A stretch of DNA of 64,000 bases from Sva-07 sp963710625 (GTDB lineage Bacteria > Actinomycetota > Acidimicrobiia > Acidimicrobiales > Ilumatobacteraceae). The position numbers and the translations under genes were made by a program. Position 1 is the stretch's first letter; each line of letters starts with the position of its first letter. The notes under the pieces were generated by a model. That model worked only from the letters and a program-made list of their open reading frames with translations, was not told where the DNA came from and ran no database searches. The stretch lies in contig CAVQBG010000008.1 of NCBI GenBank assembly GCA_963710625.1, positions 310,001-374,000 on the forward strand, given 5' to 3'. Below, piece after piece: positions 43,935 through 52,697 of the stretch.

Positions 43935-46900
43935 ATGTACACCGACGCGGAGCTCGAGGCCGTGCAAGCGTTCATCGGCACGTCCGAGCTCACCGCGACC
44001 CAGCGTCTCCTGGCCGCGAACTGGGAGATCCTGACCTCGCCCAAGATCCGTGGACTTCTTGCGTATCAGCTCGGGCAACACGAGTCGACGACGCTCGAGT
44101 ACTGGGTGATCGCCGCTCGGCTCGCCGCCGTCGAGAGGGCGTTGACCGACGGTCTGGAGGCGACGTTCGCCGACTACGAGGCGGCGACCGGGTCGGTGCT
44201 GGCGCTGCTGAATGCGCCCGACTGGGCGGAGACCGAACGCGCCCTGCGGACACACCTTGCGTCGCTGATGAGCGACATCACCGACGTCGCCTTCGCGGAT
44301 CTCATCCTCGGACCGATGACCGAGGCCGAGCGATCGCATGTCAAAGGCGGATGGAGCCTCATCCGGCGCTGCCGCACGGTCGGCGTCGACGCCGCCATCG
44401 CCGAACAACGACGGGGTCACCGTGGCTACATTATCGGCGCGGACACCACGGCCGAGCTGGCGAACGCATCATCGCCCGACGACGTGACCGCGATTCTTCG
44501 TGGCGAGCCGGGTCTCGGGCAGGCCATCGAGTGGACCGAGCAAGTCCAGCAGCAGCTCGCATCGTGGAGCGACTTCGACTCGTACACGTCGGCGTACTCT
44601 GCGCTCGACCAGCACGACGTCGCCGGCAAGGCCGATCTGGCCGAGGCGGCCCTCGAGCGCGTCGACCGGACGACGTTGCCGGCCGTCTGGGCAGCGATCG
44701 CCCTCGATCTCGCAGGGTGCTACCGCGATCTGGTCGCCGACCAGGAACGACCCGACCTCAGCAGGTCGATCGAGCTCTGGCAGGCCGCGCTCCAGATCAT
44801 TCCCCGCCACGGCGACGTCGACCAGTGGGGACGGACCCATCGCGAGCTCGGCAAGGCGTACTTGCGCACCTCGGCGGGCAGCATCCACGAGAACACCGAA
44901 CGGGCGATCGACGCCGTCGAAGCGGCGCTGTCGGTCTCGCGCCCGATGGTCGAGCCGATCGAGTGGGCAGAGGCGGCAACCAACCTGGCCGAGGCCCTCC
45001 GCCGCCGGTCGTCGCCCGATCCGTCGGCCGACCTCGACCGGGCCGCGCAGCTCGCAGCCGACGTCGTCGACCGGTTGGAAGAGCTCGACGAAGGGCGCCT
45101 GCTCAACGGCGCCCGGGTCACCCTCGGCGTCATGCTGCAGGAGCGCATCACGGGCGCTCGCGGCGAGAACCGCCGACGCGCCGAGGAGCAGTTCCGGCTC
45201 GTGCTGGAGACGTGGGAACCCGATTACGGTCCTGACGCAGTGGTGCTCGCCAACCTGAACCTGGGCACGCTCGCCTGGCAGCAGTCCCGTGACGAGCTCT
45301 GGCGACACGAGGAGCTGCTGGAACTGGCGGAGGGTCACTTCCGCGCTGCGCTCGTGCACGCCCTCGGGCCCGGACACGTCCACCACCGCGCGATCGCGCT
45401 CCAGGGTCTCGGGCTCGTTGCCAGCGATCGCATCCAGGCGGGTGTCGCCGAGTATGAGAATGCGGTCGAGCACCTCGACGCGGCGCTCGACCTGCTCCGA
45501 CAGATCGGATCACCTGCGGGGGAGATGGGCGTCACGCACCGCTCGCTCGGCGCGGTCTATCTCGAGCGGACCGACGGTGACCGTGACGAGCACCTCGCGC
45601 GAGCCGCCGAGCACTTCCGAGCGTCGCTCGACGCACTCGACGCCGCGACCGAGCCGAACGAGCGCCGACACACCTTGCGTGCGCTCGGCTCCCTGCACTT
45701 CGAGCAACGTGAGTGGCAGTTGGCCCACGACCGCTTCCAGGAGGCGACCGACCTCGCCGACGAGGTGCTCGGCGGCATCGTCGCCGAGCCGGGCCGCCGG
45801 GCCGAGGTCGCCGCCGACCGCAGTCTGTTCAGCCGAGATGCCTACTGCCTGATCCGGCTCGGTCGACCCGGCGAGGCGCTCGCGCGGCTCGACCAGGGGA
45901 TGGCCCGCATGCTCACCGACCACCTGCTGTTGGAAGCCGCGGCAGCCGAGGCCGACGAGCCGCACGAATCGTCCGTGGCCTGGGCATTGTCGGAGATCCG
46001 GCGCCTCGACAGCCTGACCTCGACGATCGCCGCCGCGGACGCAGGCCAATCGGCCGACATCGGCAGGCGGCTGGGCGACGCCTATCGCCTGCTCGGCGAC
46101 GTGCTGGGCACTGACGCATGCGGTCAGTCGTCGTTCGCCGACCTGCTGACGGCGATCCCGGCGGGCGGAGCACTCGTCGCGCCACTCGTGACGTCCGAAG
46201 GCGGCGCCGTCCTGGTGGTGCCGGCCGGTGTCGACGCAGTGACCCAGGCGAACGTCGTCGACCTGCCCCATCTCACTGTCGCCGGCGTCGGGGAGATGCT
46301 CGGCGGCACGGGCGGCGACGGAGGGTGGTTGAACGCCCAGATTGCCTACGCGAACGAGCGGGCCGAGGTCGAAGATCTGCAGCGCGCGCTCGACCTGCTC
46401 GTCTCCGACCTCCACGACTCGCTGGTCGGCCCGGTGAGACACAAGCTGCACGAGCTGGGGGTCCCGAACGACAGCCCGGTCGTGGTCCTCCCGCAGGGCT
46501 GGCTCAGCCTCCTGCCCCTCCACGCGGCCATGGACGCGTCGGGGACGGCGCTGCTGGACGAGTACGCGGTCAGCGTGGCGCCGAGCATCGCCAGCCTCGG
46601 CGCCACGGCGGACCGCCTGAGCGATCCGGCACGATCCGGCAGGACCCTCCTCGCTGTCGCAAACCCCACCGGCGACCTCGACTTCGCCGAGCGGGAGGTC
46701 AGCGAGATCATGGCGACCTTCCGTACGGTGTCGCCGGATGGGGATCACCTCGCGCTCCCAGGTCCGGCGGCAACGCGCGCCCACGTCCTCGACGGCCTGC
46801 GGGGCCGGCAGTACTGCCACTTCGCCTGCCATGGTGAGTACGAGTGGGCCGACCCCGACCGGTCACGCCTGCTCCTCGCCAACGGCCACCTGACCGTCCG

Positions 46901-47381
46901 CGACATCCTGTCGCCGGCGGCCGACTTCGGTTCGGCGCGAGTCGTCATGCTCTCGGCGTGCGAGACCGGGATGACCGAGTTCCGGACGATGCCCGACGAG
47001 TTCGTCGGGTTCGCGGGTGCATTCCTCAACGCCGGGGCGACGGTCGTGGTCAGCTCCCTCTGGCCGGTCGACGATCTGTCGACCAAGTTTGTGATGGGCG
47101 AGTTCTACCGCCGCCACCTCGCCGGCGACGGCGTCGTCGAGTCGCTGCGCGGAGCCACGCGATGGATTCGCCGTGCCACGGCCGACGAGTTGGGTCTGGC
47201 CCACGAGTACCGCACGATCTACGAGAGCTCCGACCACGAGGACGTCGAGGCGCTCGAGCTCGCCGAGTACTACGAGCAGCACCCTGACGCCGTGCCGATG
47301 TCGCACCCGTTCTACTGGGCCGCGTTCACCGCCGTCGGGCTGCCCGACATCAGCCGGGACGGGCCGGCCAGGCGAGGGTGA
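43935..47381 (+). CDS. TPR-CHAT protease 3
   Basis: An 1148-residue protein starting 'MYTDAELEAVQAFIGTSELT' after a G-rich ribosome site. TPR-like repeats occupy about residues 200-680 ('WGRTHRELGKAYLRTSAG', 'MGVTHRSLGAVYLERTDG'); the CHAT domain has His966 in 'YCHFACHGEYEW' and Cys1009 in 'VVMLSACETGMTEF', then 'VVSSLWPVDDLSTKFVM' and 'HPFYWAAFTAVGLPD'. It is paralogous to CHAT 2 over the catalytic domain. The 3' end overlaps the convergent MBL gene by 32 bp, an unusual tail-to-tail overlap. Confidence 0.92.
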   Translation: MYTDAELEAVQAFIGTSELTATQRLLAANWEILTSPKIRGLLAYQLGQHESTTLEYWVIAARLAAVERALTDGLEATFADYEAATGSVLALLNAPDWAETERALRTHLASLMSDITDVAFADLILGPMTEAERSHVKGGWSLIRRCRTVGVDAAIAEQRRGHRGYIIGADTTAELANASSPDDVTAILRGEPGLGQAIEWTEQVQQQLASWSDFDSYTSAYSALDQHDVAGKADLAEAALERVDRTTLPAVWAAIALDLAGCYRDLVADQERPDLSRSIELWQAALQIIPRHGDVDQWGRTHRELGKAYLRTSAGSIHENTERAIDAVEAALSVSRPMVEPIEWAEAATNLAEALRRRSSPDPSADLDRAAQLAADVVDRLEELDEGRLLNGARVTLGVMLQERITGARGENRRRAEEQFRLVLETWEPDYGPDAVVLANLNLGTLAWQQSRDELWRHEELLELAEGHFRAALVHALGPGHVHHRAIALQGLGLVASDRIQAGVAEYENAVEHLDAALDLLRQIGSPAGEMGVTHRSLGAVYLERTDGDRDEHLARAAEHFRASLDALDAATEPNERRHTLRALGSLHFEQREWQLAHDRFQEATDLADEVLGGIVAEPGRRAEVAADRSLFSRDAYCLIRLGRPGEALARLDQGMARMLTDHLLLEAAAAEADEPHESSVAWALSEIRRLDSLTSTIAAADAGQSADIGRRLGDAYRLLGDVLGTDACGQSSFADLLTAIPAGGALVAPLVTSEGGAVLVVPAGVDAVTQANVVDLPHLTVAGVGEMLGGTGGDGGWLNAQIAYANERAEVEDLQRALDLLVSDLHDSLVGPVRHKLHELGVPNDSPVVVLPQGWLSLLPLHAAMDASGTALLDEYAVSVAPSIASLGATADRLSDPARSGRTLLAVANPTGDLDFAEREVSEIMATFRTVSPDGDHLALPGPAATRAHVLDGLRGRQYCHFACHGEYEWADPDRSRLLLANGHLTVRDILSPAADFGSARVVMLSACETGMTEFRTMPDEFVGFAGAFLNAGATVVVSSLWPVDDLSTKFVMGEFYRRHLAGDGVVESLRGATRWIRRATADELGLAHEYRTIYESSDHEDVEALELAEYYEQHPDAVPMSHPFYWAAFTAVGLPDISRDGPARRG

Positions 47382-48471
47382 TGCCCTGTGCCTTCGTGCC
47401 GGTCAGAGTCTGATACCCGAAGCGATCCCGCCACACCTCGTCGTTCCACCAGCCGTTGTACGTGCTGGCGACGTTGAACACGAGCGTTGGACACTCGATG
47501 CGGCCGTCGCCTCGCGCCCGCAAGATGCGTGCGATCGCCGCCGCGTCCGGATGCCGGAACTGGGTGCCGTCGGTCGAGAACACCCAGTTTGGCGTGTCGA
47601 TCGCGTGGACGAGCTCGTCGGTCACGTTGTTGCGGCTCCCGTGGTGAGGGAGCTTGACAGCATCGAAGGTCACCCGGCCGACCGGCTCGTACAGACCGAG
47701 CCCGGTGACCAGATCCTCCGGGTGCGCATCGCCACCCAACAACAGACGGATCCCTCGCCATTCGAGGACGAACGCGATGCTCGACCCGTTGCTCTCGGTG
47801 TCCCGACCGTTCTTCGTGTCGGCGAGCTCCTCGAGGTGATCCCACTCATCGAGAATCGGCGGCGTCTTCGAACCCATCGCCTCGAGCCCTGTTGGCGTCG
47901 GCTGCTCGTCGGCCGGCACCGGATCGGGCAACGCCGCCGCCACCTCGGGTTCCCACTCGGGCTTGAGCGCAGTCAGCTTCTCCTGCGTCGGGCCGAGCAC
48001 GGTCACCGTGAGTCCGTCCGCGAACTCGCGCACGGGGAGCGAGTCGTCGTCGCGCTTGACCGGCCCGCCCTCGAACGCGCCGTTCCAGCGTCGACCTTCG
48101 AGCCAGGTGCCGAGCGTCTGCCCCTGCGCGGTCGACCACGGTTCGAGCGCGCCCGAGACCATCGCGACGCTCTTCCCGTCGAGGTGCTCCCAGCCGTTGA
48201 ACCAGACATCGCCGAAGGTCAGTCCGTCGATCGACTCGTCGTTGTCGACGAGGACCGTCAGTACCCCCTCGATGTGATCGCGGTCGACGTGGGTGATCAC
48301 CAGGAGCTCGAAGGCGCGCGCATCGACCGGCAGCGCACGCAAGCGGTCGATGAGGCCGCGGCCGGTCTCGGCACGTCCCATGTCGATGAGCATCTGATGA
48401 CCGTCGCCCCACCGGATCCAGATGGCGTCGCCTTCACGGGCCGGCAGGAACGTGGCCTCAAGACGGTCCAT
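47350..48471 (-). CDS. MBL-fold hydrolase (ComEC/Rec2-like)
   Basis: A 373-residue metallo-beta-lactamase-fold protein. The metal motif is 'VITHVDRDHIEGVL' (H61-x-D63-x-D65-H66), with Asp where many relatives have the second His, a variant common in ComEC-type hydrolases. 'IRLLLGGDAHPEDL' supplies the bridging Asp, and 'VKLPHHGSRNNVTDEL' the last His. There are no membrane helices, so it is a soluble, possibly nucleic-acid- or nucleotide-cleaving enzyme. Its start overlaps the end of the caspase gene by 14 bp; both are in one operon. Confidence 0.88.
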   Translation of the reverse strand: MDRLEATFLPAREGDAIWIRWGDGHQMLIDMGRAETGRGLIDRLRALPVDARAFELLVITHVDRDHIEGVLTVLVDNDESIDGLTFGDVWFNGWEHLDGKSVAMVSGALEPWSTAQGQTLGTWLEGRRWNGAFEGGPVKRDDDSLPVREFADGLTVTVLGPTQEKLTALKPEWEPEVAAALPDPVPADEQPTPTGLEAMGSKTPPILDEWDHLEELADTKNGRDTESNGSSIAFVLEWRGIRLLLGGDAHPEDLVTGLGLYEPVGRVTFDAVKLPHHGSRNNVTDELVHAIDTPNWVFSTDGTQFRHPDAAAIARILRARGDGRIECPTLVFNVASTYNGWWNDEVWRDRFGYQTLTGTKAQGITLAWPARPG

Positions 48472-50506
48472 CGGCCCGCACCGTCGTCAGGAAGATCTGG
48501 CTCTGGTCGGCATCGGCGAGCATCGCCCCCAGTGTCCCCAGCGCCTCGCGTCGAGACCCGGCCGACGGGTCGTCGTCCCAGCGCCGCAACAGGTCGACCG
48601 CCAACGCGAGGCCGTCGGTGTACAGCGGTCGCCGCGTCGCCACCGACAGCAGCACGGCGAGTCCGCGCGCTCGTTCCTTCGAGTCGCCGTCGTGCTGCAG
48701 CAGTGCGGCCAGCAGGATCTGCCGGTCGGGAAGCCACGGAAAGCTCGCGGCGAGGTTCTCGACCCAATCCTCACGTTCGGTGAGTCGTCCGAGTCGGTGC
48801 AGCGTGAGACCACCCAGCGCCGCGCCGGCCGGGTCGTCGTACTTGTGGAGCAGCGCGTCGGCCGCGCCCGTGAACACGTCGGTCGAGGTGCCGAGCTCGT
48901 CCTGCTCCAGGAACGCAACGAGCGCAGATGCCACCTGACGCTCGGGCGCGAAGCGAATCCGGAGATCGGCGTCGTCGCTCGACGTCACCACGCACGAGTT
49001 GCGCGGGTACCCGGTGGTCGGGTTGACCGGCAACGACACGCGCACCTCGCGCCCCGATGCGGTGACGAGGTCGGCGGTCGGCACGTCTCGGAGATCGGCC
49101 GCCGGCCGGAAGACCCAACTGACCCCGTCGCCCGTGCCGACGACGACGTGCTCGGCGTCGGTCACCGTCACGATGCGAGGCCGGCTGCCCGGCGCGCCCC
49201 GGCCGGTTCCGTCAGGGTGCCGGCGCCGGGTTTGGCCGCGCGTCCGTCGTCGCGTTGGCACGAGGTCGCGAGTGATCGGCTCGAACGGTGGGCTCGCAGC
49301 GTTCGCGTGCTCGAACGTCACCGTCTGGTCGACACCGTTCCGGATCTCGACGTTCTGCGACAACTTCGAGCCGTCGGGGAGCGCACACTCGACGGTGTAC
49401 GCCCCGGCAGGAACCTCGACAACATCCGACCCGAAACCGTGAGCGACCAGCCGCGTCGGTGTCGTCACCGACCACGGCATCAACTCCCCGAGCCGAACCG
49501 ACGACAGTGCGAACCGGATCGTGATGCGAGCGGTCGGTTGCTCGACGTCGGCCGCCGGTTCGGCCGTCTCGGGTGGTGGCACCAGACGGTCGAGCGGAAT
49601 GACGTCGTACGTGTGCAGGACGCCGGGGTTGGGGTTGCCGGTCACGTCGACCAACTGCTCCGCCTCGTGGTGCAACGCCAGCTCCTTCACCCTCGGTGCC
49701 AAGGTGTTGATCAGGAGGCCAGTGTTCACGTGCCAGTACTCACACAGTGCGCTCGGCTCGTTCGCGACGTGACGACCCTCGAGGATCCACGCGAGCGCCT
49801 GGTTGAACAGGCTGGTCCCGCCAATCTCCGCGAAGGCCTGCTCCCGCGGTGACGCCGCCAGAAACACGGGGGAGACACGGGCCATGCCGAGTGGTCGGTC
49901 GCGTGGAGCCCACCCGGGTGCCAACGTCTCGAACCGCTTCGCCGCCTCCGAACGCTGCCGGCAGGCATCGACGAACCAGAACTGCGTCTGGGCGAAGCCC
50001 TGCCCGTCGAGCGCTGCGTGACAGCCCATCACGTCGATCGACGCCGCCAACAGGTCATCGTCGGGATCCGCGAGGTAGTCTTGGAGGAGGACGGTCGCCC
50101 CGCGCATGCTGACCTGGACGCCGTGTCCGGCGAGATACACGATCGCGGTGCTCTCGGGAAAGCCGCTCGCCGCTTGGAATTTCCGGAACTCCTGCTTGAA
50201 CGCTGCCAGCGTCGCAGGCGCGCCCTCCGGCGGGAGCCGAGCCGCAATCGCCGCGTCGACCTCCTCCCCGTCGCTCGGGGACAGCAGCACACGGAGGCTC
50301 GCGAGCTCATCGCGCCGCGAATAGTCGTCGAGGAGCCAGGCGGCGAACTGTGACGCCGATCGAGCGGCGCTCGTCAGCCCCTCGACACCGAACGCCTGCG
50401 CATTCGGATCGTCGCCGCCCGGGTCGGCCGACGGGTAGAAGCTGGTGCCGACCACGATTGCGTGAACCTGGCCGGGCCCGGCGTCTCGATCCTCCAGAAC
50501 GTTCAT
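48458..50506 (-). CDS. Caspase-like (peptidase C14) protein
   Basis: A 682-residue protein whose N-terminal ~290 residues are a C14 caspase/metacaspase-like domain: 'HAIVVGTSFYPSADPGGDD', catalytic His128 in 'IVYLAGHGVQVS' and Cys182 in 'QFWFVDACRQRS'. Residues about 330-400 look like a beta-sandwich domain, and the C-terminal ~150 residues are helical ('LAAFPWLPDRQ'-type repeats). It is first in an operon with the MBL hydrolase. Prokaryotic caspases commonly execute abortive infection; here it would be the fourth cysteine protease of the cluster. Confidence 0.9.
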   Translation of the reverse strand: MNVLEDRDAGPGQVHAIVVGTSFYPSADPGGDDPNAQAFGVEGLTSAARSASQFAAWLLDDYSRRDELASLRVLLSPSDGEEVDAAIAARLPPEGAPATLAAFKQEFRKFQAASGFPESTAIVYLAGHGVQVSMRGATVLLQDYLADPDDDLLAASIDVMGCHAALDGQGFAQTQFWFVDACRQRSEAAKRFETLAPGWAPRDRPLGMARVSPVFLAASPREQAFAEIGGTSLFNQALAWILEGRHVANEPSALCEYWHVNTGLLINTLAPRVKELALHHEAEQLVDVTGNPNPGVLHTYDVIPLDRLVPPPETAEPAADVEQPTARITIRFALSSVRLGELMPWSVTTPTRLVAHGFGSDVVEVPAGAYTVECALPDGSKLSQNVEIRNGVDQTVTFEHANAASPPFEPITRDLVPTRRRTRGQTRRRHPDGTGRGAPGSRPRIVTVTDAEHVVVGTGDGVSWVFRPAADLRDVPTADLVTASGREVRVSLPVNPTTGYPRNSCVVTSSDDADLRIRFAPERQVASALVAFLEQDELGTSTDVFTGAADALLHKYDDPAGAALGGLTLHRLGRLTEREDWVENLAASFPWLPDRQILLAALLQHDGDSKERARGLAVLLSVATRRPLYTDGLALAVDLLRRWDDDPSAGSRREALGTLGAMLADADQSQIFLTTVRADGPS

Positions 50507-50572
50507 TTCCCTCGGGAAAAACTAGCGCAACCGTATGCGGCCTGATCGCAGATTTCCCGGTCGCCCGCCTGG

Positions 50573-51207
50573 TCAGGGAGCTGGCGCAGTCGGTGCGCAC
50601 TGTCGGCGTAAGACCGACTTATCGCCCGAGCCTCGACGCGCACCCTCGGCGATCGCCGCCCACGTGACGGCGGCGCCGCAACCCCGGCGGCGGATCTCTT
50701 GCCGTCGCCACGTTGTAGATGCCCGCGGTGGTGCCGGTGACCACGGCGCCGCCATCGTCAACACCGTCGTCGGCCCCGACGCGGCCCACGTCACCATCCG
50801 CTTGAGACCCGCGACCGCGTCTAGGACATCGGCCCGTGCAACTCTCGCCGCGTCAACCCACCGCCAACGCTCGGCGTCGTTGGCCGGCTGATCCCGCCAC
50901 GCGACATGAGTCGTCGTCTTGTCGAAGCCGTGGCCTTCCCAGATAGCGAACCATGCCCGCGTCGGATCGTCGTATAGCTCGCACCGAGGGAGGCGACGAG
51001 GACGAAGAGGTCGCGGGACAGCTCCCACCAGTCATCGGGAGTTAGGTCAGGTGCGTGGAGTCGCACCAGCGATTCAGACCGGTTCGGGACCAGAGCGCCG
51101 ACGGTCCAATGCTCGCGACCGATGGGTTCGCCGGTCCAATCCGCTGGCTCGGTTGACGCAGCGGCACTGAGCGACTCGCCAAAGATCACACCCGCAGGCT
51201 CGCACAC
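50573..51207 (-). pseudogene. Hypothetical protein gene with a frameshift
   Basis: From 51207 the frame reads 'REHWTVGALVPNRSESLVRL' and 'DDWWELSRDLFVLVASLG', then near 50985 the sensible sequence switches frame to 'ELYDDPTRAWFAIWEGHGFD' and 'DAERWRWVDAARV'. Together they look like one ~200-residue soluble protein of unknown function broken by a single frameshift. Confidence 0.55.
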
Positions 51208-51432
51208 CGAGGTCGAGCGGCCCGAGGTCGGTTCTCCGCCACACCAGCGAGTGCCGAGCGCCCATATCGACGCCTCCGCGTCAGCACCGGCACCCGCTCA
51301 GGATCGGCACGCATCGCTCGGTCGAAGCCAGCCCGCACCCGAGCGATAATCGCGGCCCGGAACGCTCGGGCCCGCGCTCGGGTACCGGCGATATGCGCCC
51401 TCGAACTGCAACAGTTCGCCCAAGTGCATCGT

Positions 51433-51448
51433 GATGTCATGATGTCAT
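51433..51448. promoter_or_regulatory. Tandem 8-bp repeat at the antitoxin start
   Basis: GATGTCAT twice in a row, running into the ATG of the RHH gene at 51447. Possibly the operator of this antitoxin; RHH dimers often bind tandem half-sites. Confidence 0.45.
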
Positions 51449-51656
51449 GGCAAAGCAGACCACCGTCCGGTTGCCCGACGACCTCGCCGACGACGCCGAA
51501 GCCGTCGCACGAGTCCGAGGCGACAGCGTCAACCAACTCATCATCGACGCACTCGCCGCCGAGATCGAACGAGTCCGCTCCGACGACGACTTCACCGCCC
51601 GCGCCAAGAAGCTGCTCGAGCGCGATCGGGAGATCCTCGACCGCCTCGCCAAGTGA
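51447..51656 (+). CDS. Ribbon-helix-helix antitoxin, toxin partner truncated
   Basis: A 69-residue Arc/MetJ-like protein: 'KQTTVRLPDDLADDAEAVAR' is the beta strand and first helix, 'DSVNQLIIDALAAEIE' the second helix, then a charged tail that would bind a toxin. The following gene overlaps it as GTGA but is cut to 15 codons, so this antitoxin is probably an orphan. Confidence 0.82.
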   Translation: MAKQTTVRLPDDLADDAEAVARVRGDSVNQLIIDALAAEIERVRSDDDFTARAKKLLERDREILDRLAK

Positions 51657-51700
51657 CCCGCTATCTCAGCCTCGCTGAGTTCTGGTATCAATCGCGCTGA
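51653..51700 (+). pseudogene. Truncated Doc/Fic toxin start
   Basis: A GTG-initiated 15-codon frame 'VTRYLSLAEFWYQSR' matches the N-terminus of actinobacterial Doc toxins and then stops. The rest of the toxin is gone. The GTGA overlap with the antitoxin is the usual operon junction. Confidence 0.6.
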
Positions 51701-52481
51701 TCGGCGTCGAGCCGCAAAGCGAGACCGATACAAGGACTGAGCTCCGGCAGCCGGCGCCTGAGCTCCCTGTTACGGAACGAAACGTAACCGTGCACCAACC
51801 GGGTAATGACATGTGGAGGACTCCACTGCGCTCCCGCACGGACTCCCACGTCGACGGCTGGAACCTCGAACCGGAAGCCGAGTTGGCGTTCCGCCGGCTT
51901 TCAACTAATCGATTCACGAGCCGGCCGACGGATTTCGACAGGGTTGCCGAACGGAACGAACACGTCTGGACGGTCGCAGCCTGCGAGAGGTTCGAAGTCC
52001 ACTGCCGCCCACACAGCGGGCAGCGCCGCAGCGCTGCGCTCGCAGGTACAAACGCCGCCTGCGATGGGCTCCGGGTAGGCGTTGTCTGCGGAGCGAGAGT
52101 GGTCTTCTACCCCGACGTGCGCCATCGATCTCGCCGACCGCTCCTCGGCATCGTCGACAGGCCACTTCTCGGGCCGGGGTGAGGTCACGTCGTCGGAGCT
52201 GCCTGACGGGAGTCGATGTCCGGAGGAAGCGATGCGCGAGACGTGTGAGTGGTCGTGTGTGTGTGTGCCGGGAGGCGCTGACCAGGGGCAGGGAGTGATC
52301 CGGGTAGTCATCCGACACCCCCCGGGCCGACGGTGGTAGTGATCGCGCAACACACACCACCACACACCCGACCACGGGGATCGATCGAACAAGCGGGTGG
52401 TAGCGATCCAACGCACCGGTGGGAGTCATCCCACGCCGCGGTGGGAGTGGTCGAGTGTGTAGTCATCCGGACAGTACGGAC
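51701..52481. other. Control region of the integration module, no clear gene
   Basis: About 780 bp. A minus-strand frame (start about 52126: 'MAHVGVEDHSRSADNAYPEP', to 51901) is moderately protein-like but unrecognised. The right part contains regularly spaced repeats upstream of xis. Confidence 0.45.
52332..52468. repeat. Iterated 14-bp repeats upstream of xis
   Basis: GGTGGTAGTGATCG (52332), GGTGGTAGCGATCC (52396), GGTGGGAGTCATCC (52418), GGTGGGAGTGGTCG (52440) and a weaker GTGTAGTCATCC (about 52457). Three copies are spaced exactly 22 bp, two helical turns, so a protein would bind them on one face. Weaker copies occur at about 52290 and 52301. Candidate excisionase or regulator binding sites, or replication iterons. 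Confidence 0.65.
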
Positions 52482-52697
52482 ATGAGCTACTCCGACGAAT
52501 CCGCCCACCGATCCACCTACACCGTCGAGGAAGTCGCCCGCATCCTCGGCATCTCGCGAACCACCGCGTATGAATGTGTGAGACGCGGCGAGATCCGGGC
52601 CCGACGCTTCGGGCGGCGCGTCGTCATCCCGACGATCGTCGTCGACCAGCTCCTGAACGCAACCGATGACCTCCGGCCGGACGACTCGGTCAGCTGA
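52482..52697 (+). CDS. xis: Excisionase-like HTH protein (MerR/Xis fold)
   Basis: A 71-residue winged-helix protein: 'STYTVEEVARILGISRTTAY', then 'CVRRGEIRARRFGRRVVIP', the HTH_17/excisionase pattern. It lies convergent to the integrase (8-bp overlap at the 3' ends) at the island's right end, the usual place for a recombination directionality factor. The ATG at 52482 starts just before the domain. Spaced repeats directly upstream may be its binding sites. Confidence 0.82.
   Translation: MSYSDESAHRSTYTVEEVARILGISRTTAYECVRRGEIRARRFGRRVVIPTIVVDQLLNATDDLRPDDSVS

Noticed and set aside
45510..46832. 440-codon open frame opposite CHAT 3
   Set aside because: Same reason: a mirror of the third codon position bias, no recognisable motifs.
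47173..48783. 536-codon plus frame over the MBL gene
   Set aside because: Shadow frame; the MBL metal motifs are on the minus strand.
33975..50506. Type III-E CRISPR (Craspase) locus because of the CHAT proteins
   Set aside because: No Cas7-11-like gene, no repeats and no cas1/cas2 in the window; CHAT domains alone do not make a CRISPR system.
52288..52470. CRISPR array
   Set aside because: Repeats are only ~14 bp, degenerate and with 8-50 bp gaps; no cas genes nearby. Better explained as protein-binding iterons.
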